Origin: WHTK01 sp963711035
Lineage (GTDB): Bacteria; Chloroflexota; Dehalococcoidia; DSTF01; WHTK01
Length of the DNA: 64,000 nt
Reading direction: 5' to 3'
NCBI GenBank assembly: GCA_963711035.1
Contig: CAVQCN010000001.1
Span: 310,001 to 374,000, forward strand
In this document: positions 51,657 to 60,083 of the stretch, one piece after another
Position numbering within the stretch: position 1 is the stretch's first letter
Layout of the letters: each line of letters begins with the position of its first letter
Made by a program: the position numbers and the translations under genes
The notes under the pieces: model-generated
The model's input: only the letters and a program-made list of their open reading frames with translations
Databases searched by the model: none
Told to the model about the DNA's origin: nothing

Positions 51657-51662
51657 AGTATA
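51657..51662 (-). promoter_or_regulatory. Candidate -10 box of the pyr operon promoter
   Basis: TATACT on the minus strand, with a weak TTTCGC 17 bases upstream. A transcript beginning near 51650 would carry the whole PyrR element and terminator. Confidence 0.5.
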
Positions 51663-51733
51663 CGGGCGCCCCGGCCGCTGCGAAAGGGGCCTGGCTGCCT
51701 CCGATCCCGCAAATCAGCAATGTTCCCATCGAC

Positions 51734-51982
51734 ATGTCCGTAGACATCATCGTTCAGCTGGCCGGCGCCATCGCCATCTTGATCGGCTTCGCTCTCGTGC
51801 AGTTCAAGGTCACCGGATCGACGGCTTACATCTACCTGGTGCTCAACCTCGTGGGCTCGCTGCTGCTGCTCGCCACCGCCATCGCGAACTCGCAGTGGGG
51901 CTTCGTGCTGATGGAGAGCTGCTGGGCATTGATCTCAACCTGGAGCATCGTGGAGCGCATGCGGGGCGCCTCGGAAGGCTGA
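51734..51982 (+). CDS. CBU_0592-like small membrane protein
   Basis: 82 residues. Three hydrophobic helices are visible: VDIIVQLAGAIAILIGFALVQ, STAYIYLVLNLVGSLLLLATAI, and WGFVLMESCWALISTWSIV. The order, with Gln-Phe after helix 1, Tyr-x-x-x-Asn-x-x-G in helix 2 and Glu-x-x-W in helix 3, fits the CBU_0592-like family of unknown function. It is transcribed divergently from pyrR and shares its upstream region with the pyr leader. Confidence 0.8.
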   Translation: MSVDIIVQLAGAIAILIGFALVQFKVTGSTAYIYLVLNLVGSLLLLATAIANSQWGFVLMESCWALISTWSIVERMRGASEG

Positions 51983-52061
51983 TCTCCTCGGGTGCGTCAA
52001 AGCCTCGAACGCGCTAGAGTTTGGTCATTCAACGACCACTTTCGGAGGAGCTCAGAACGTT

Positions 52062-53354
52062 ATGCCGGTCGACATCAGCGACATCCGCGCCATCGTCGAT
52101 AACCAGGAGCAGTGGCGCGGATCGCAGACGATCAACCTGATCGCCAGCGAGAACGCGCAGAGCGCGGCCGTGCGCGAGATCCAGAACTCCGATTTCATGG
52201 CGCGCTACGCAGAAGGCCATCCCAACCACGACGGTCAGATCAACCGCTACTACCAGGGCACGAAGTACATCGACCAGATCGAGACCATGGCGCAGCAGGA
52301 GCTGCTGGAGCTGACCCACGCCCGCCAGGCCGACGTGCGGCCGATCAGCGGCAACAACGCCAACACCGCCATCGCGCTCGCCTACCTGCGCGGCGGCGAC
52401 CCCGTCATCGTCAACTCGACGGCTGCGGGCGGCCACATCAGCCACAACACCGTGGGCGTCTTCGGCCGGCGCATCCAGAACCGGGGCATGTCGCTCAGCC
52501 TGGAGGCGGAGCGTCACATCCCGCTGCACTTCTTCCCGCTGACCGAGGACAACTACCACCTTGACGTGCGGAAGAGCATCGACCTGATCGAGCAGGTCTC
52601 GCCGCGTGCCATCGTCCTGGGCAAGAGCATGTTCCTCTTCCCGGAGCCGGTCGCCGAGCTGGCGGCGGTCTGTAAGCCGAAGGGCATCCCGATCCTGTAC
52701 GACGCGGCGCACGTCTTCGGCCTGCTGGTCGGCGGGCAGTTCCAGGACCCGTGGCGCGAAGGTGCGACCTGGGTCACGGCCAGCACCCACAAGACCTTCC
52801 CCGGCCCACAGCGCGGCGTTATCGTCTCCGACCTCGACGAGGAGGACGCGACGCGCTACTGGCCTGCCGCCGACCGCGGCGTCTTCCCCGGCTCCTCCAG
52901 CAACCACCACCTGCACACGTTGCCCGCGCTGATCGTCGCGATCCGCGAGATGCGCGTACACGCCACTGCCTACGCTGGGCAGATCGTCAAGAACGCGCAG
53001 GCGCTGGGCAAGGCGCTGGACGAGGAAGGCGTCCACGTCGAAGCGCGCGAGTTCGGCTACACGAAGAGCCACCAGATCGCCGTCAACGTCGCCGAGCACG
53101 GCGGCGGCGTGCAGGCGGCGCTGCGACTGGAGACGAACGACGTCATCGTCAACTACAACATGCTGCCGTGGGACACGGACCCGCGTAATCCCTCCGGCCT
53201 GCGCATCGGCGTGCCGGAGATGACCCGTTTCGGCATGAAAGAGGCCGACATGCAGCGCCTTGCCGAGCTCATGGCCGCCGCTATCCGCGGCAAGGACGTG
53301 AAGGCGGACGTCAACGCCCTGCGCGCCCGCTTCCTCGAGATGCACTACGTGTAG
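52062..53354 (+). CDS. Serine hydroxymethyltransferase-family PLP enzyme
   Basis: 430 residues. SHMT hallmarks are present: NLIASENAQSAAV, MARYAEGHPNHDG with RYYQG, a PLP-phosphate loop in RPISGNNANTAIALAYL, the cofactor Asp and His in ILYDAAHVFGL, and the Schiff-base Lys in ASTHKTFPGPQRG. The Lys context is TFPGPQRG instead of the usual TLRGPRGG, and overall similarity to canonical GlyA seems only moderate by eye. It may be a SHMT-like aldolase or a divergent GlyA. GGAGG precedes ATG 52062. The RlmI-like gene follows. Confidence 0.85.
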   Translation: MPVDISDIRAIVDNQEQWRGSQTINLIASENAQSAAVREIQNSDFMARYAEGHPNHDGQINRYYQGTKYIDQIETMAQQELLELTHARQADVRPISGNNANTAIALAYLRGGDPVIVNSTAAGGHISHNTVGVFGRRIQNRGMSLSLEAERHIPLHFFPLTEDNYHLDVRKSIDLIEQVSPRAIVLGKSMFLFPEPVAELAAVCKPKGIPILYDAAHVFGLLVGGQFQDPWREGATWVTASTHKTFPGPQRGVIVSDLDEEDATRYWPAADRGVFPGSSSNHHLHTLPALIVAIREMRVHATAYAGQIVKNAQALGKALDEEGVHVEAREFGYTKSHQIAVNVAEHGGGVQAALRLETNDVIVNYNMLPWDTDPRNPSGLRIGVPEMTRFGMKEADMQRLAELMAAAIRGKDVKADVNALRARFLEMHYV

Positions 53355-53404
53355 GCGAGCCAGGCCACAGGCACACCCCCGTGCCGAGCCGTTACCCTGA
53401 AGAC

Positions 53405-54583
53405 ATGACGGCAGACACGACCCTCGCAAACGTCGTCCTCAGGAAGAAGCTGGCTCGTTCGATTCGACAGGGCCATCCCTGGATCTACCGTGACGCCCTC
53501 GTCCACCGAGACGACTTGCCGGACGGCGCCCTCGTTCAGGTCGAGACGCGGGACGGACGGCCGTTGGCGCGCGGCTTCTGGGACGCCCACTCCACGATCG
53601 CGGTTCGCGTGCTCGAGTCGGGCGGTCCCGGTCATCGTTTCGAGGACGCCAGCTCCCTGATCGACAGGCGACTGCGCGAGGCGCTCGAGCGCCGCCTGGC
53701 GCGGCTCGACCTCTCGCAGACCAACGCCTTCCGCTGGGTGCACGGCGAAGCCGACCTGCTGCCCGGCGTCCATGTCGACATCTACGGCGACACGGTCAGT
53801 GTGCGCTTCGACAACGCCGGCGCACGCGCCTTCTACGAGCCCTTCGAGCCACGATTACGCGAGGCAGCAGCGTCACGTCTCTCGGTCCGATCGATTCGTG
53901 ACCGGGAGCAGCGCGATACGAATCAGGCGACGGACGAGGTCGAAGTGATGGAGGGCGGCCTGCGCTTCGCCGTTGACCTCGCGCACGGCCAGAAGGGCGG
54001 TCTCTTCCTCGACCAGCGAGAGAACCGGATGCGCGTAGCGGAACTGGCGAGGGACAAATCGCTGCTCAACCTGTTCGGGTACACGGGTGGCTTCTCCGTG
54101 CATGCGGCGGCGGCCGGCGCGCGGTCCACCGACACCGTCGACATTGCCGCGCCTGCAATCGAGGCCGCGCGACGCAACTTCGAACTGAACGGCCTGCCCC
54201 TCGACCGCAGCGGCTTCCACGCCCTGGATGCCTTCGCCTTTCTCACGGCCGCCATCGAGCGCGGCGAGCGCTGGGACATCGTCGTTTCGGATCCGCCCAG
54301 CTTTGCGCCGCGCAAAGACGCGGTGCCCGCCGCCCGCAGGGCCTACCAGCGGCTACACCGGCTTGCCGCATCAGTAACGAGCCCCGGCGGGCTGCTCTGC
54401 GCCGCCTCCTGCTCCAGTCACTTCGGCCGCGAGGAGTTCCTGCGCAGCGTCGAAGATGGCGTGCGCCAGGCAGGACGCCGCTGGCAGCTCGAAGCCATCC
54501 ACGGCGCCGCTTTCGACCACCCGGTCTTGGCAGCGCTTCCGGAGGGCGATTACCTGAAGTTCGCGATCGGGCGAATATCGTAG
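53405..54583 (+). CDS. RlmI-like 23S rRNA (cytosine-5) methyltransferase
   Basis: 392 residues from ATG 53405 (no strong ribosome-binding site; eight more codons are open upstream). An N-terminal PUA domain (residues about 1-75, KLARSIRQGHPWIYRDALV) is followed by an EEHEE-like linker and the methyltransferase domain: VDLAHGQKGGLFLDQRENR, SLLNLFGYTGGFSVHAAAAGA (SAM motif I), DIAAPAIEAARRNFELN, and the catalytic VVSDPPSFAPRKD plus CSSHF. The order matches RlmI/YccW, which forms m5C in 23S rRNA. The precise target is inferred. Confidence 0.88.
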   Translation: MTADTTLANVVLRKKLARSIRQGHPWIYRDALVHRDDLPDGALVQVETRDGRPLARGFWDAHSTIAVRVLESGGPGHRFEDASSLIDRRLREALERRLARLDLSQTNAFRWVHGEADLLPGVHVDIYGDTVSVRFDNAGARAFYEPFEPRLREAAASRLSVRSIRDREQRDTNQATDEVEVMEGGLRFAVDLAHGQKGGLFLDQRENRMRVAELARDKSLLNLFGYTGGFSVHAAAAGARSTDTVDIAAPAIEAARRNFELNGLPLDRSGFHALDAFAFLTAAIERGERWDIVVSDPPSFAPRKDAVPAARRAYQRLHRLAASVTSPGGLLCAASCSSHFGREEFLRSVEDGVRQAGRRWQLEAIHGAAFDHPVLAALPEGDYLKFAIGRIS

Positions 54584-54601
54584 GACGGACTCACATCGTT
54601 C

Positions 54602-54694
54602 GTCATGGCGAGCGCAGCGAAGCAATCCTGGACGAATCGTCAGTTGACCCGAGTACGTCCAGGGTTGCTTCGTCGCGCTGCTCTTCGCAATGAC
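54602..54694. repeat. MITE-like inverted repeat
   Basis: A long imperfect palindrome: the left arm 54602-54633 (GTCATGGCGAGCGCAGCGAA to GCAATCCTGGAC) is complementary to 54657-54694 (GTCCAGGGTTGCTTCGTCGC to GCTCTTCGCAATGAC), with a 23-base spacer. Fragments of the same family occur at about 18515-18542, 23080-23100, 41660-41720 and 49717-49746. Confidence 0.75.
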
Positions 54695-54715
54695 GGGCGC
54701 GGTGCCAACAAGAAA

Positions 54716-54745
54716 GAAGCGCCCTCGTTTTTCCGAGGGCGCTTC
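54716..54745. terminator. Bidirectional terminator
   Basis: A perfect 12-bp stem (GAAGCGCCCTCG / CGAGGGCGCTTC) with loop TTTTTC, between the convergent RlmI-like and sulfite-reductase genes. Confidence 0.85.
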
Positions 54746-54781
54746 TCGCAGCTGAGCTGAAGGCTTGTCCGCTCGCAGCTC

Positions 54782-56599
54782 CTACTGCGTGCGCAGGAGA
54801 GGCATTTCGCCGGCGGCGCATTCGCCTTCGCCGCGGACGACCTCGAACATGTCGGTGTGGCCCCAGTCCATGTACAGGTTCGCGTCCTCGGCCAGCGAGC
54901 CGACCCACTTGAACTCCTCGAGCGGCTCCTCGAAGCGCTTCGGGCCGACGCGGTTCACATAGGCGACGAACGGCTCGTCCGCGCTGGTGCGCTCCGCCTG
55001 GTAGACCTCGAAGATGCGGTCGATGGCCAGGTGCGCCTTCTTGGCGGCGACACGCGTGACGCGCGTGGCGTACTTGCTGACGCCCTGGTAGCCCTCGCCG
55101 CCGACGAACACGTCGTAGCACGGCACCTCGAGCTTGCCGACCTTGTAGGACGAGCCCTGCAGGCCGATGCCGGCCATGTGGTGTTGGCCGCAGCCGTTGG
55201 GACAGCCGCTGATCTTGACGCTGACCTTCTGGACCTCGGGGTCCTGGTAGTCGAACTTGATCAGCTCCTCGCGCAGGCCGTAGCCGGCCTGGTTCGAGGA
55301 CGTGATCGCGAGCTTGCAGCTGTCGGCGCCGGGGCAGGCGACGACGTCGGCGACGAGGTCCGCCTCGGCATCACCGAAGCCGGTCTCGTACAGCTCGCGG
55401 TGCAGCATCTTCAGCGACTCGGGGCGCACCCAGCGCAGAATGAGGTTCTGGTTCGGGTTGGTGCGGGCGTAGCCGCCGGAGTACTTGCGCATGATGCGGG
55501 CCAGATCGCGGAACTGGTTCGTGTTGATGTTTCCCATCGGCATGGTCAGCACGGCGGAGTAGAAGCCGTCCTGCTTCTGGGCGTGCACGTTGGTCCAGCG
55601 CCAGCGCTCGAAGCCGGGGGCGGCGGGCTGGCCGTCGTCCGGCACCGGGGCGCTGGGCTCCTCGGGCACGAGAGCGCTGAGCGCGGCCACGTCGATCGGC
55701 TCCTTGGCCCAGTCCTTGCCCAGCTCCTCGACGACCTTGTCGCGGAAGGCGTCCGCTCCGATTTTATTGAGCAGGAACTTGATGCGCGCCTTGTTGAGGT
55801 TCTTGCGCAACAGGCCCGGCAAGTCGCCCTCGCGGTCGAAGACGCGGATGATCGCCTCGGCGACACGGATGTACTCACCGTCATCGACGCGAGCAAACTC
55901 CCAGATCACGTCGGCGATGCGCGGCATGGTCGACGTGCCGCCGCCGACGCGCATCTCGAAGCCCAGCACCTCGTTGCCATCGGCGTCGACGCGCTTGCGG
56001 GCGACGAAGCCGAGGTCGTGGTAGTTGGAGCCGGCGCAGTCGTTCGAGCAGTTCGAGAACGAGGTCTTGAACTTGCGCGGCATCCGCTGGCAGATCGGGT
56101 TGCGCAGCATGTGGCGCGCGTAGGCGGTCAGATACGGCGTCGTGTCGAAGACCTCATCGGGCGAGATGCCGGCGTAGGGGCAACCGGTGATGTTGCGCAC
56201 CGTGTGGGCGCAGGCCTCACGCGTCGTCAGGCCGACCGCGCCGATCATGCGCATCACTTCGGCCGCGTCGTCCAGGTTGACGAAGTGGAACTGGATGTTC
56301 TCGCGCGTGGTGATGTGGCCGCGGTGCAGGCCGGAGAACTTCTCCGAGACGTCGGCGAGCGCATCCATCTGGTCGGCGGTGATGGCGCCGCCGGGCAGCT
56401 TGATGCGCATCATCTGGTTGTCTTCCTGGCGCTGGCCGTAGACGCCACGCGACAGGCGGTAGAGCTGGAACTCGGTCTGGTCCTCGTCGCCGATGCGGAA
56501 CTTCTTGGCGCGCTCCTCGAACTCGTCGATCTCCTCGTAGCTGACCGGGAGGATGTAACCGGGCTTCATCTCGGGGATCTTGGGATTAGTCGTAACCAT
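54782..56599 (-). CDS. Ferredoxin-type nitrite/sulfite reductase (siroheme and 4Fe-4S)
   Basis: 605 residues. Two NIR_SIR halves are clear: KLPGGAITADQMDALADVSE and GLHRGHITTRENIQFHFV in the first, MPMGNINTNQFRDLARIMRKY and YARTNPNQNLILRWV in the second. The siroheme/[4Fe-4S] cysteines are in VACPGADSCKLAI and SGCPNGCGQHH. The segment GCPYAGISPDEVFDTTPY is also typical of assimilatory reductases using ferredoxin. From the sequence I cannot decide between sulfite and nitrite; absence of cysGH neighbours is noted. A palindromic operator candidate precedes the gene. Confidence 0.92.
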   Translation of the reverse strand: MVTTNPKIPEMKPGYILPVSYEEIDEFEERAKKFRIGDEDQTEFQLYRLSRGVYGQRQEDNQMMRIKLPGGAITADQMDALADVSEKFSGLHRGHITTRENIQFHFVNLDDAAEVMRMIGAVGLTTREACAHTVRNITGCPYAGISPDEVFDTTPYLTAYARHMLRNPICQRMPRKFKTSFSNCSNDCAGSNYHDLGFVARKRVDADGNEVLGFEMRVGGGTSTMPRIADVIWEFARVDDGEYIRVAEAIIRVFDREGDLPGLLRKNLNKARIKFLLNKIGADAFRDKVVEELGKDWAKEPIDVAALSALVPEEPSAPVPDDGQPAAPGFERWRWTNVHAQKQDGFYSAVLTMPMGNINTNQFRDLARIMRKYSGGYARTNPNQNLILRWVRPESLKMLHRELYETGFGDAEADLVADVVACPGADSCKLAITSSNQAGYGLREELIKFDYQDPEVQKVSVKISGCPNGCGQHHMAGIGLQGSSYKVGKLEVPCYDVFVGGEGYQGVSKYATRVTRVAAKKAHLAIDRIFEVYQAERTSADEPFVAYVNRVGPKRFEEPLEEFKWVGSLAEDANLYMDWGHTDMFEVVRGEGECAAGEMPLLRTQ

Positions 56600-56628
56600 G
56601 GAGCTGCCCCTTTTGGATCAAAGTGGAG

Positions 56629-56656
56629 TAAGTTGACCAATGATGTTGACAACTTA
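56629..56656. promoter_or_regulatory. Candidate operator upstream of the sulfite/nitrite reductase
   Basis: TAAGTTG (56629-56635) and CAACTTA (56650-56656) form an inverted repeat with a 14-base spacer that also contains a direct repeat of GTTGAC (56632 and 56645). It lies 30-57 bases before the reductase start on the minus strand. Which regulator binds is unknown. Confidence 0.45.
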
Positions 56657-56769
56657 GTTAGCGAAGCTCGCATTGTCAAATCTGCGAGGCTCTTGCGCCA
56701 CCCAGTCAGCGACGGTGAAGCCGAAGCCAGGAGTTCTCCCTCAGGTAGAGCCGTCGTAGGATGGCCTGC

Positions 56770-58035
56770 ATGACCGAGCCGGGCGACGAGCAGCCGTTTC
56801 GCATCCTCTCGCTCACCTACAGTGTCTACTTCCCAACCCTGCTCTTCTCGATCGGCCAAGGGGCGATGCTGCCCATCGTTCCCCTCTTCGCCAAGGACCT
56901 TGGCGCATCGGTGGCCGTTGCCGGACTGATCGTGGCAATGCGCGGCATCGGCACCATGATCATGGACCTGCCCGGCGGCTTCGTCGTTTCGCGCTTTGGT
57001 GACAAGGCGGCGATGGTAGCGGGCACGGCGATGATAGCCGTGGTCGCCCTCGGCGCCGCATTCAGCCCATCGCCCCTGATCCTCGGTCTGCTCATGCTAA
57101 TCATGGGCGGTGGCTGGGCCTTCTGGCAGTTAGCCCGCCTCGCCTACGTGACCGAGATGACGCCGACAGCGCAACGCGGCCGCGTGATCTCGCTGCTGGG
57201 CGGCACGAACCGCTTCGGCAACTTCATCGGGCCGATCCTGGGCGGCGTTCTCGGCAGCGTCTTCGGGCTTGAGTCGGCGTTCTACCTGCAGGCCGTGCTC
57301 TGCATCATCGCCTCGTTGGCCATGTTCTTCGTCGTGGAAGAAGTCGCCACTCCTCGACTATCCGCCGCGGGCCACGGCATGCGCGGCGCGCTGTGGTCGA
57401 CCCTGATCGAGCATCGCTCCGTCTACCTGCGAGCCAGCATCCCGATAATCGCGCTGTCTCTCCTGCGCCAGGGACGGCAGATCTTCCTGCCCCTGTGGGG
57501 CGATCATCTCGACCTCGACGTCGCCACGATCGGCGTGATCTTCGGCTTCTCCTTCTTCATCGATACGGCCTTCTTCTACCCCACTGGCATCGTGATGGAT
57601 AAATTCGGTCGCAAGTGGGCCGGCGTGCCCAGCCTGCTCTTCCTGGCGCTCGGCCTCATCCTGCTGCCGCTCAGCTCGGAGCTGTATAGCTTCATCGCTG
57701 TTGCCGCGCTGACAGGCGTCGGCAACGGCCTCGGCTCCGGCATCGTCATGACGCTGGGCGCCGATTACTCGCCGGAAGTAGGCCGCGGCGAGTTCCTCGG
57801 CGTCTGGAGACTGATCGGAGATGCCGGCACCGGCTTCGGGCCGGTCGCTATCAGCGGCGTGATCGGCCTGATCAGCCTGGGGGCAGCCTCGGTGTTCAGC
57901 GGAGGGATCGGCTTACTCGGCGCGGCCGTGATGGTGCTGGCACTGCCCGAGACGCTTAAGCGGGGCCGAAGAACGGCGAAGGCTGAATCGGCTCCGGCCG
58001 AAACCCCTGGCGACAGCAATCCCAAACCCGGTTAG
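56770..58035 (+). CDS. Major facilitator superfamily transporter
   Basis: 421 residues from ATG 56770, with AGGA eight bases upstream; an ATG three codons earlier lacks this. About twelve TM helices. The loop 2-3 motif reads DLPGGFVVSRFGDKAAM (the G-x-x-x-D-x-x-G-R/K-x-x pattern) and its weaker repeat in the second half is YPTGIVMDKFGRKWAGVP. TPTAQRGRVISLLGGTNRFGNFIGP resembles drug or sugar-phosphate exporters. Substrate unknown. It is divergent from the sulfite reductase. A terminator follows. Confidence 0.9.
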   Translation: MTEPGDEQPFRILSLTYSVYFPTLLFSIGQGAMLPIVPLFAKDLGASVAVAGLIVAMRGIGTMIMDLPGGFVVSRFGDKAAMVAGTAMIAVVALGAAFSPSPLILGLLMLIMGGGWAFWQLARLAYVTEMTPTAQRGRVISLLGGTNRFGNFIGPILGGVLGSVFGLESAFYLQAVLCIIASLAMFFVVEEVATPRLSAAGHGMRGALWSTLIEHRSVYLRASIPIIALSLLRQGRQIFLPLWGDHLDLDVATIGVIFGFSFFIDTAFFYPTGIVMDKFGRKWAGVPSLLFLALGLILLPLSSELYSFIAVAALTGVGNGLGSGIVMTLGADYSPEVGRGEFLGVWRLIGDAGTGFGPVAISGVIGLISLGAASVFSGGIGLLGAAVMVLALPETLKRGRRTAKAESAPAETPGDSNPKPG

Positions 58036-58044
58036 CACCCGCAA

Positions 58045-58082
58045 GAGAGAAGGCCCCTCCGGATCCAGGGGCCTCCTCTCTC
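58045..58082. terminator. Bidirectional terminator
   Basis: GAGAGA-AGGCCCCT (58045-58058) pairs with AGGGGCCT (58067-58074) and the outer CTCTCTC. It lies between the convergent MFS and VWA genes. Confidence 0.8.
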
Positions 58083-58107
58083 GCGGGCGTCAATCACGGC
58101 GTCGCCT

Positions 58108-59118
58108 CTACGGCAGGCGGTTAAACCAGAGCAGGCCCAGCCCGCCGGCCACTATCGAAATCAGCAGCGCCCCGGCGGTGAAGGCGAAGGTGACCTCCGT
58201 CTTCTTGTTCTCGAAGGAGCGCTCCCGGTCCAGTTCGTCGTAGATCTGGTGCAGGTCCTTGGCGTCCTGCGCGTTGAAGTAGCGCGCGTTCGTCGTCTCG
58301 GCGATCGAGCGCAGTACGCCTTCGTCCAGGCGCGTAAAGACGCTCTGGCCCTGGATGCGCAGGTTCGCGCCGGCCGCGGTACCGATGCCGATGGTGTAGA
58401 TCTTGATGCCGTTCGCCGCAGCCTCCTGGGCGAACTCTTCCGGCGGCGGCCCGATCTTGCTCTCCCCGTCCGAAATCAACACGATGCTGGCCGGCGGCGG
58501 ATTGTTCGCCGAGCCGACAGTCGGCGTGGCGGCAGCGCCGTTCGCCGCCTTCGCACCGTTGTCGGGCGCGGCCTCACCCAGGTCTTCGTAGATGGCATCC
58601 AGCGCCACCTGCAGGCCGCCGCCCATGTTCGTGCTGCGCTGCGTCTGCAGGCGGGAGATCGCGGCGAGCACCACGCTGCGGTCCGTGGTCGGCGGCGCGA
58701 CGAGAGCGCCGTAGTCGCTGAAGGAGACCACGCCGATCTTGACGCCGTCCGGCTGGCGCTCGACGAAGTCGTGCATCGCCGCCTTCGTCGCCTCGAGGCG
58801 GTTCGGGCTGACATCCTCCGCCTGCATCGAGCCAGAGACGTCGACCGTGAGAATGATGGTGCCGCTGTTCTGCAGCACCGGGATCGTCGTCACAGGCCGG
58901 GCCAGGGCGATGATCATGGCGGTGAGGGCGCAGAGATACAGCGCCGCCGGGATGTGGCGCTTGATACCGGGGCCGGGTCCCACCGCCTGCGCGATCAGGG
59001 AGACGCTGGCGTAGCGCATGGCGTAGCGCTGGCGCCGCTTCTGCATCCAGACGTAAAGCCCGATCAACGCCGGAATGAGCAGCAGGAGAATCAGCGCCGC
59101 CGGCCACTGGAAACTCAC
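58108..59118 (-). CDS. BatA-like VWA-domain membrane protein
   Basis: 336 residues. Two N-terminal TM helices (about 5-25 and 55-75), a von Willebrand A domain with the complete MIDAS (LTVDVSGSMQAEDVSPNR, NMGGGL for Thr-like position, VLISDGES) and a C-terminal TM helix (about 312-332). This is the BatA/aerotolerance-type protein encoded with MoxR and DUF58. A low-complexity loop (AAPDNGAKAANGAAATP) interrupts the domain. It overlaps the DUF58 gene by 4 bases. The complex probably helps to mature or stabilise secreted or membrane proteins. Confidence 0.9.
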   Translation of the reverse strand: MSFQWPAALILLLLIPALIGLYVWMQKRRQRYAMRYASVSLIAQAVGPGPGIKRHIPAALYLCALTAMIIALARPVTTIPVLQNSGTIILTVDVSGSMQAEDVSPNRLEATKAAMHDFVERQPDGVKIGVVSFSDYGALVAPPTTDRSVVLAAISRLQTQRSTNMGGGLQVALDAIYEDLGEAAPDNGAKAANGAAATPTVGSANNPPPASIVLISDGESKIGPPPEEFAQEAAANGIKIYTIGIGTAAGANLRIQGQSVFTRLDEGVLRSIAETTNARYFNAQDAKDLHQIYDELDRERSFENKKTEVTFAFTAGALLISIVAGGLGLLWFNRLP

Positions 59119-60083
59119 AGCGAGCCTCCCGCAGCCTGGCGGCCGGCAGGCCTGCGACGCATGTCCCGCCGCAGATGCGCGAAGCGGCTGAGCTCCTGCA
59201 CCATGTCTCCGTCCGTCGTGAGGCGCAGCAGGTCGATGCCGTTGCGCGCGAAGGTGCGCTCCAGCTGCTCGCGACGCTGCTGCACCAGGACCTGGAAACG
59301 CTCCTGGAAACCGCGGTCGTGCGTATCGACGTAGACCTGCTGCCCTGACTCCGCATCCTCGAGGATGAGCGGGCCGATATCCGGAATCTCCTCCTCGCGC
59401 GGGTCGGAGAGCCAGACGGCCAGCACCTCGTGGCGGCGAGCGAGGCGCGCCAGCGGCTGCTCCCAGCCGGGCGCGGCGAAGAAGTCAGAGACGATGAACA
59501 GCATCGAGCGGCGCTTCAGCGTCCCGGCAGCGCGGTCCAGCGCGCGTGCCAGGTCCGTCGAGCCCGACTCGCCCGGCTGGTTACGCAGCAGCTCGTGCAG
59601 GAGACGCAACGTCTGTAGCTGACCGCCGCGCGGCGGCACCATCTCGTCGACGGCGCCGGAGAACATCAGGCTGCCGACGCGGTTGCCATGCCGCGTCAGA
59701 AGGCGCGCCATGACGCCAGCGAAGTCGATCAAGAGGTCGCGCTTGCTCGTGTTGACGGTGCCGAAGCTGACGGACGGCGACAGGTCCAGCACCAGCCAAG
59801 CCGTAATCTCGCGGTCCTCGATGTACTGACGCACGTAGGGCGTGTCCATGCGTGCCGTCACGTTCCAGTCGATGTAGCGAATGTCGTCTTCCGCCTGATA
59901 CTCGCGCAGCTCAGCCAGGTCGTAGCCGTGACCGGTGAACAGGGAACGGTAATCGCCCTGCAGGATGCCGTCGAGGCGGCGGACGACGTACCAGTCGAGG
60001 CGCTTGAGCAGCGCTTCGGCGTCCTGGTCGATCCGCACCTGCTGCCGAACGGCGCCCGGGGCTTCGAGGACTGCTGCCGTCAT
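59115..60083 (-). CDS. DUF58-domain protein
   Basis: 322 residues. The DUF58 hallmark is DLAELREYQAEDDIRYIDWNVTARMDTPYVRQY (residues about 50-82), followed by a VWA-like fold with LVLDLSPSVSFGT and LMFSGAVDEMVPPRGG, and FIVSDFFAAPGWEQPLARLA. DUF58 proteins act together with MoxR ATPases. No membrane segment is seen, unlike longer DUF58 members. It overlaps both neighbours by 4 bases, so the operon is tightly coupled. Confidence 0.92.
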   Translation of the reverse strand: MTAAVLEAPGAVRQQVRIDQDAEALLKRLDWYVVRRLDGILQGDYRSLFTGHGYDLAELREYQAEDDIRYIDWNVTARMDTPYVRQYIEDREITAWLVLDLSPSVSFGTVNTSKRDLLIDFAGVMARLLTRHGNRVGSLMFSGAVDEMVPPRGGQLQTLRLLHELLRNQPGESGSTDLARALDRAAGTLKRRSMLFIVSDFFAAPGWEQPLARLARRHEVLAVWLSDPREEEIPDIGPLILEDAESGQQVYVDTHDRGFQERFQVLVQQRREQLERTFARNGIDLLRLTTDGDMVQELSRFAHLRRDMRRRPAGRQAAGGSL

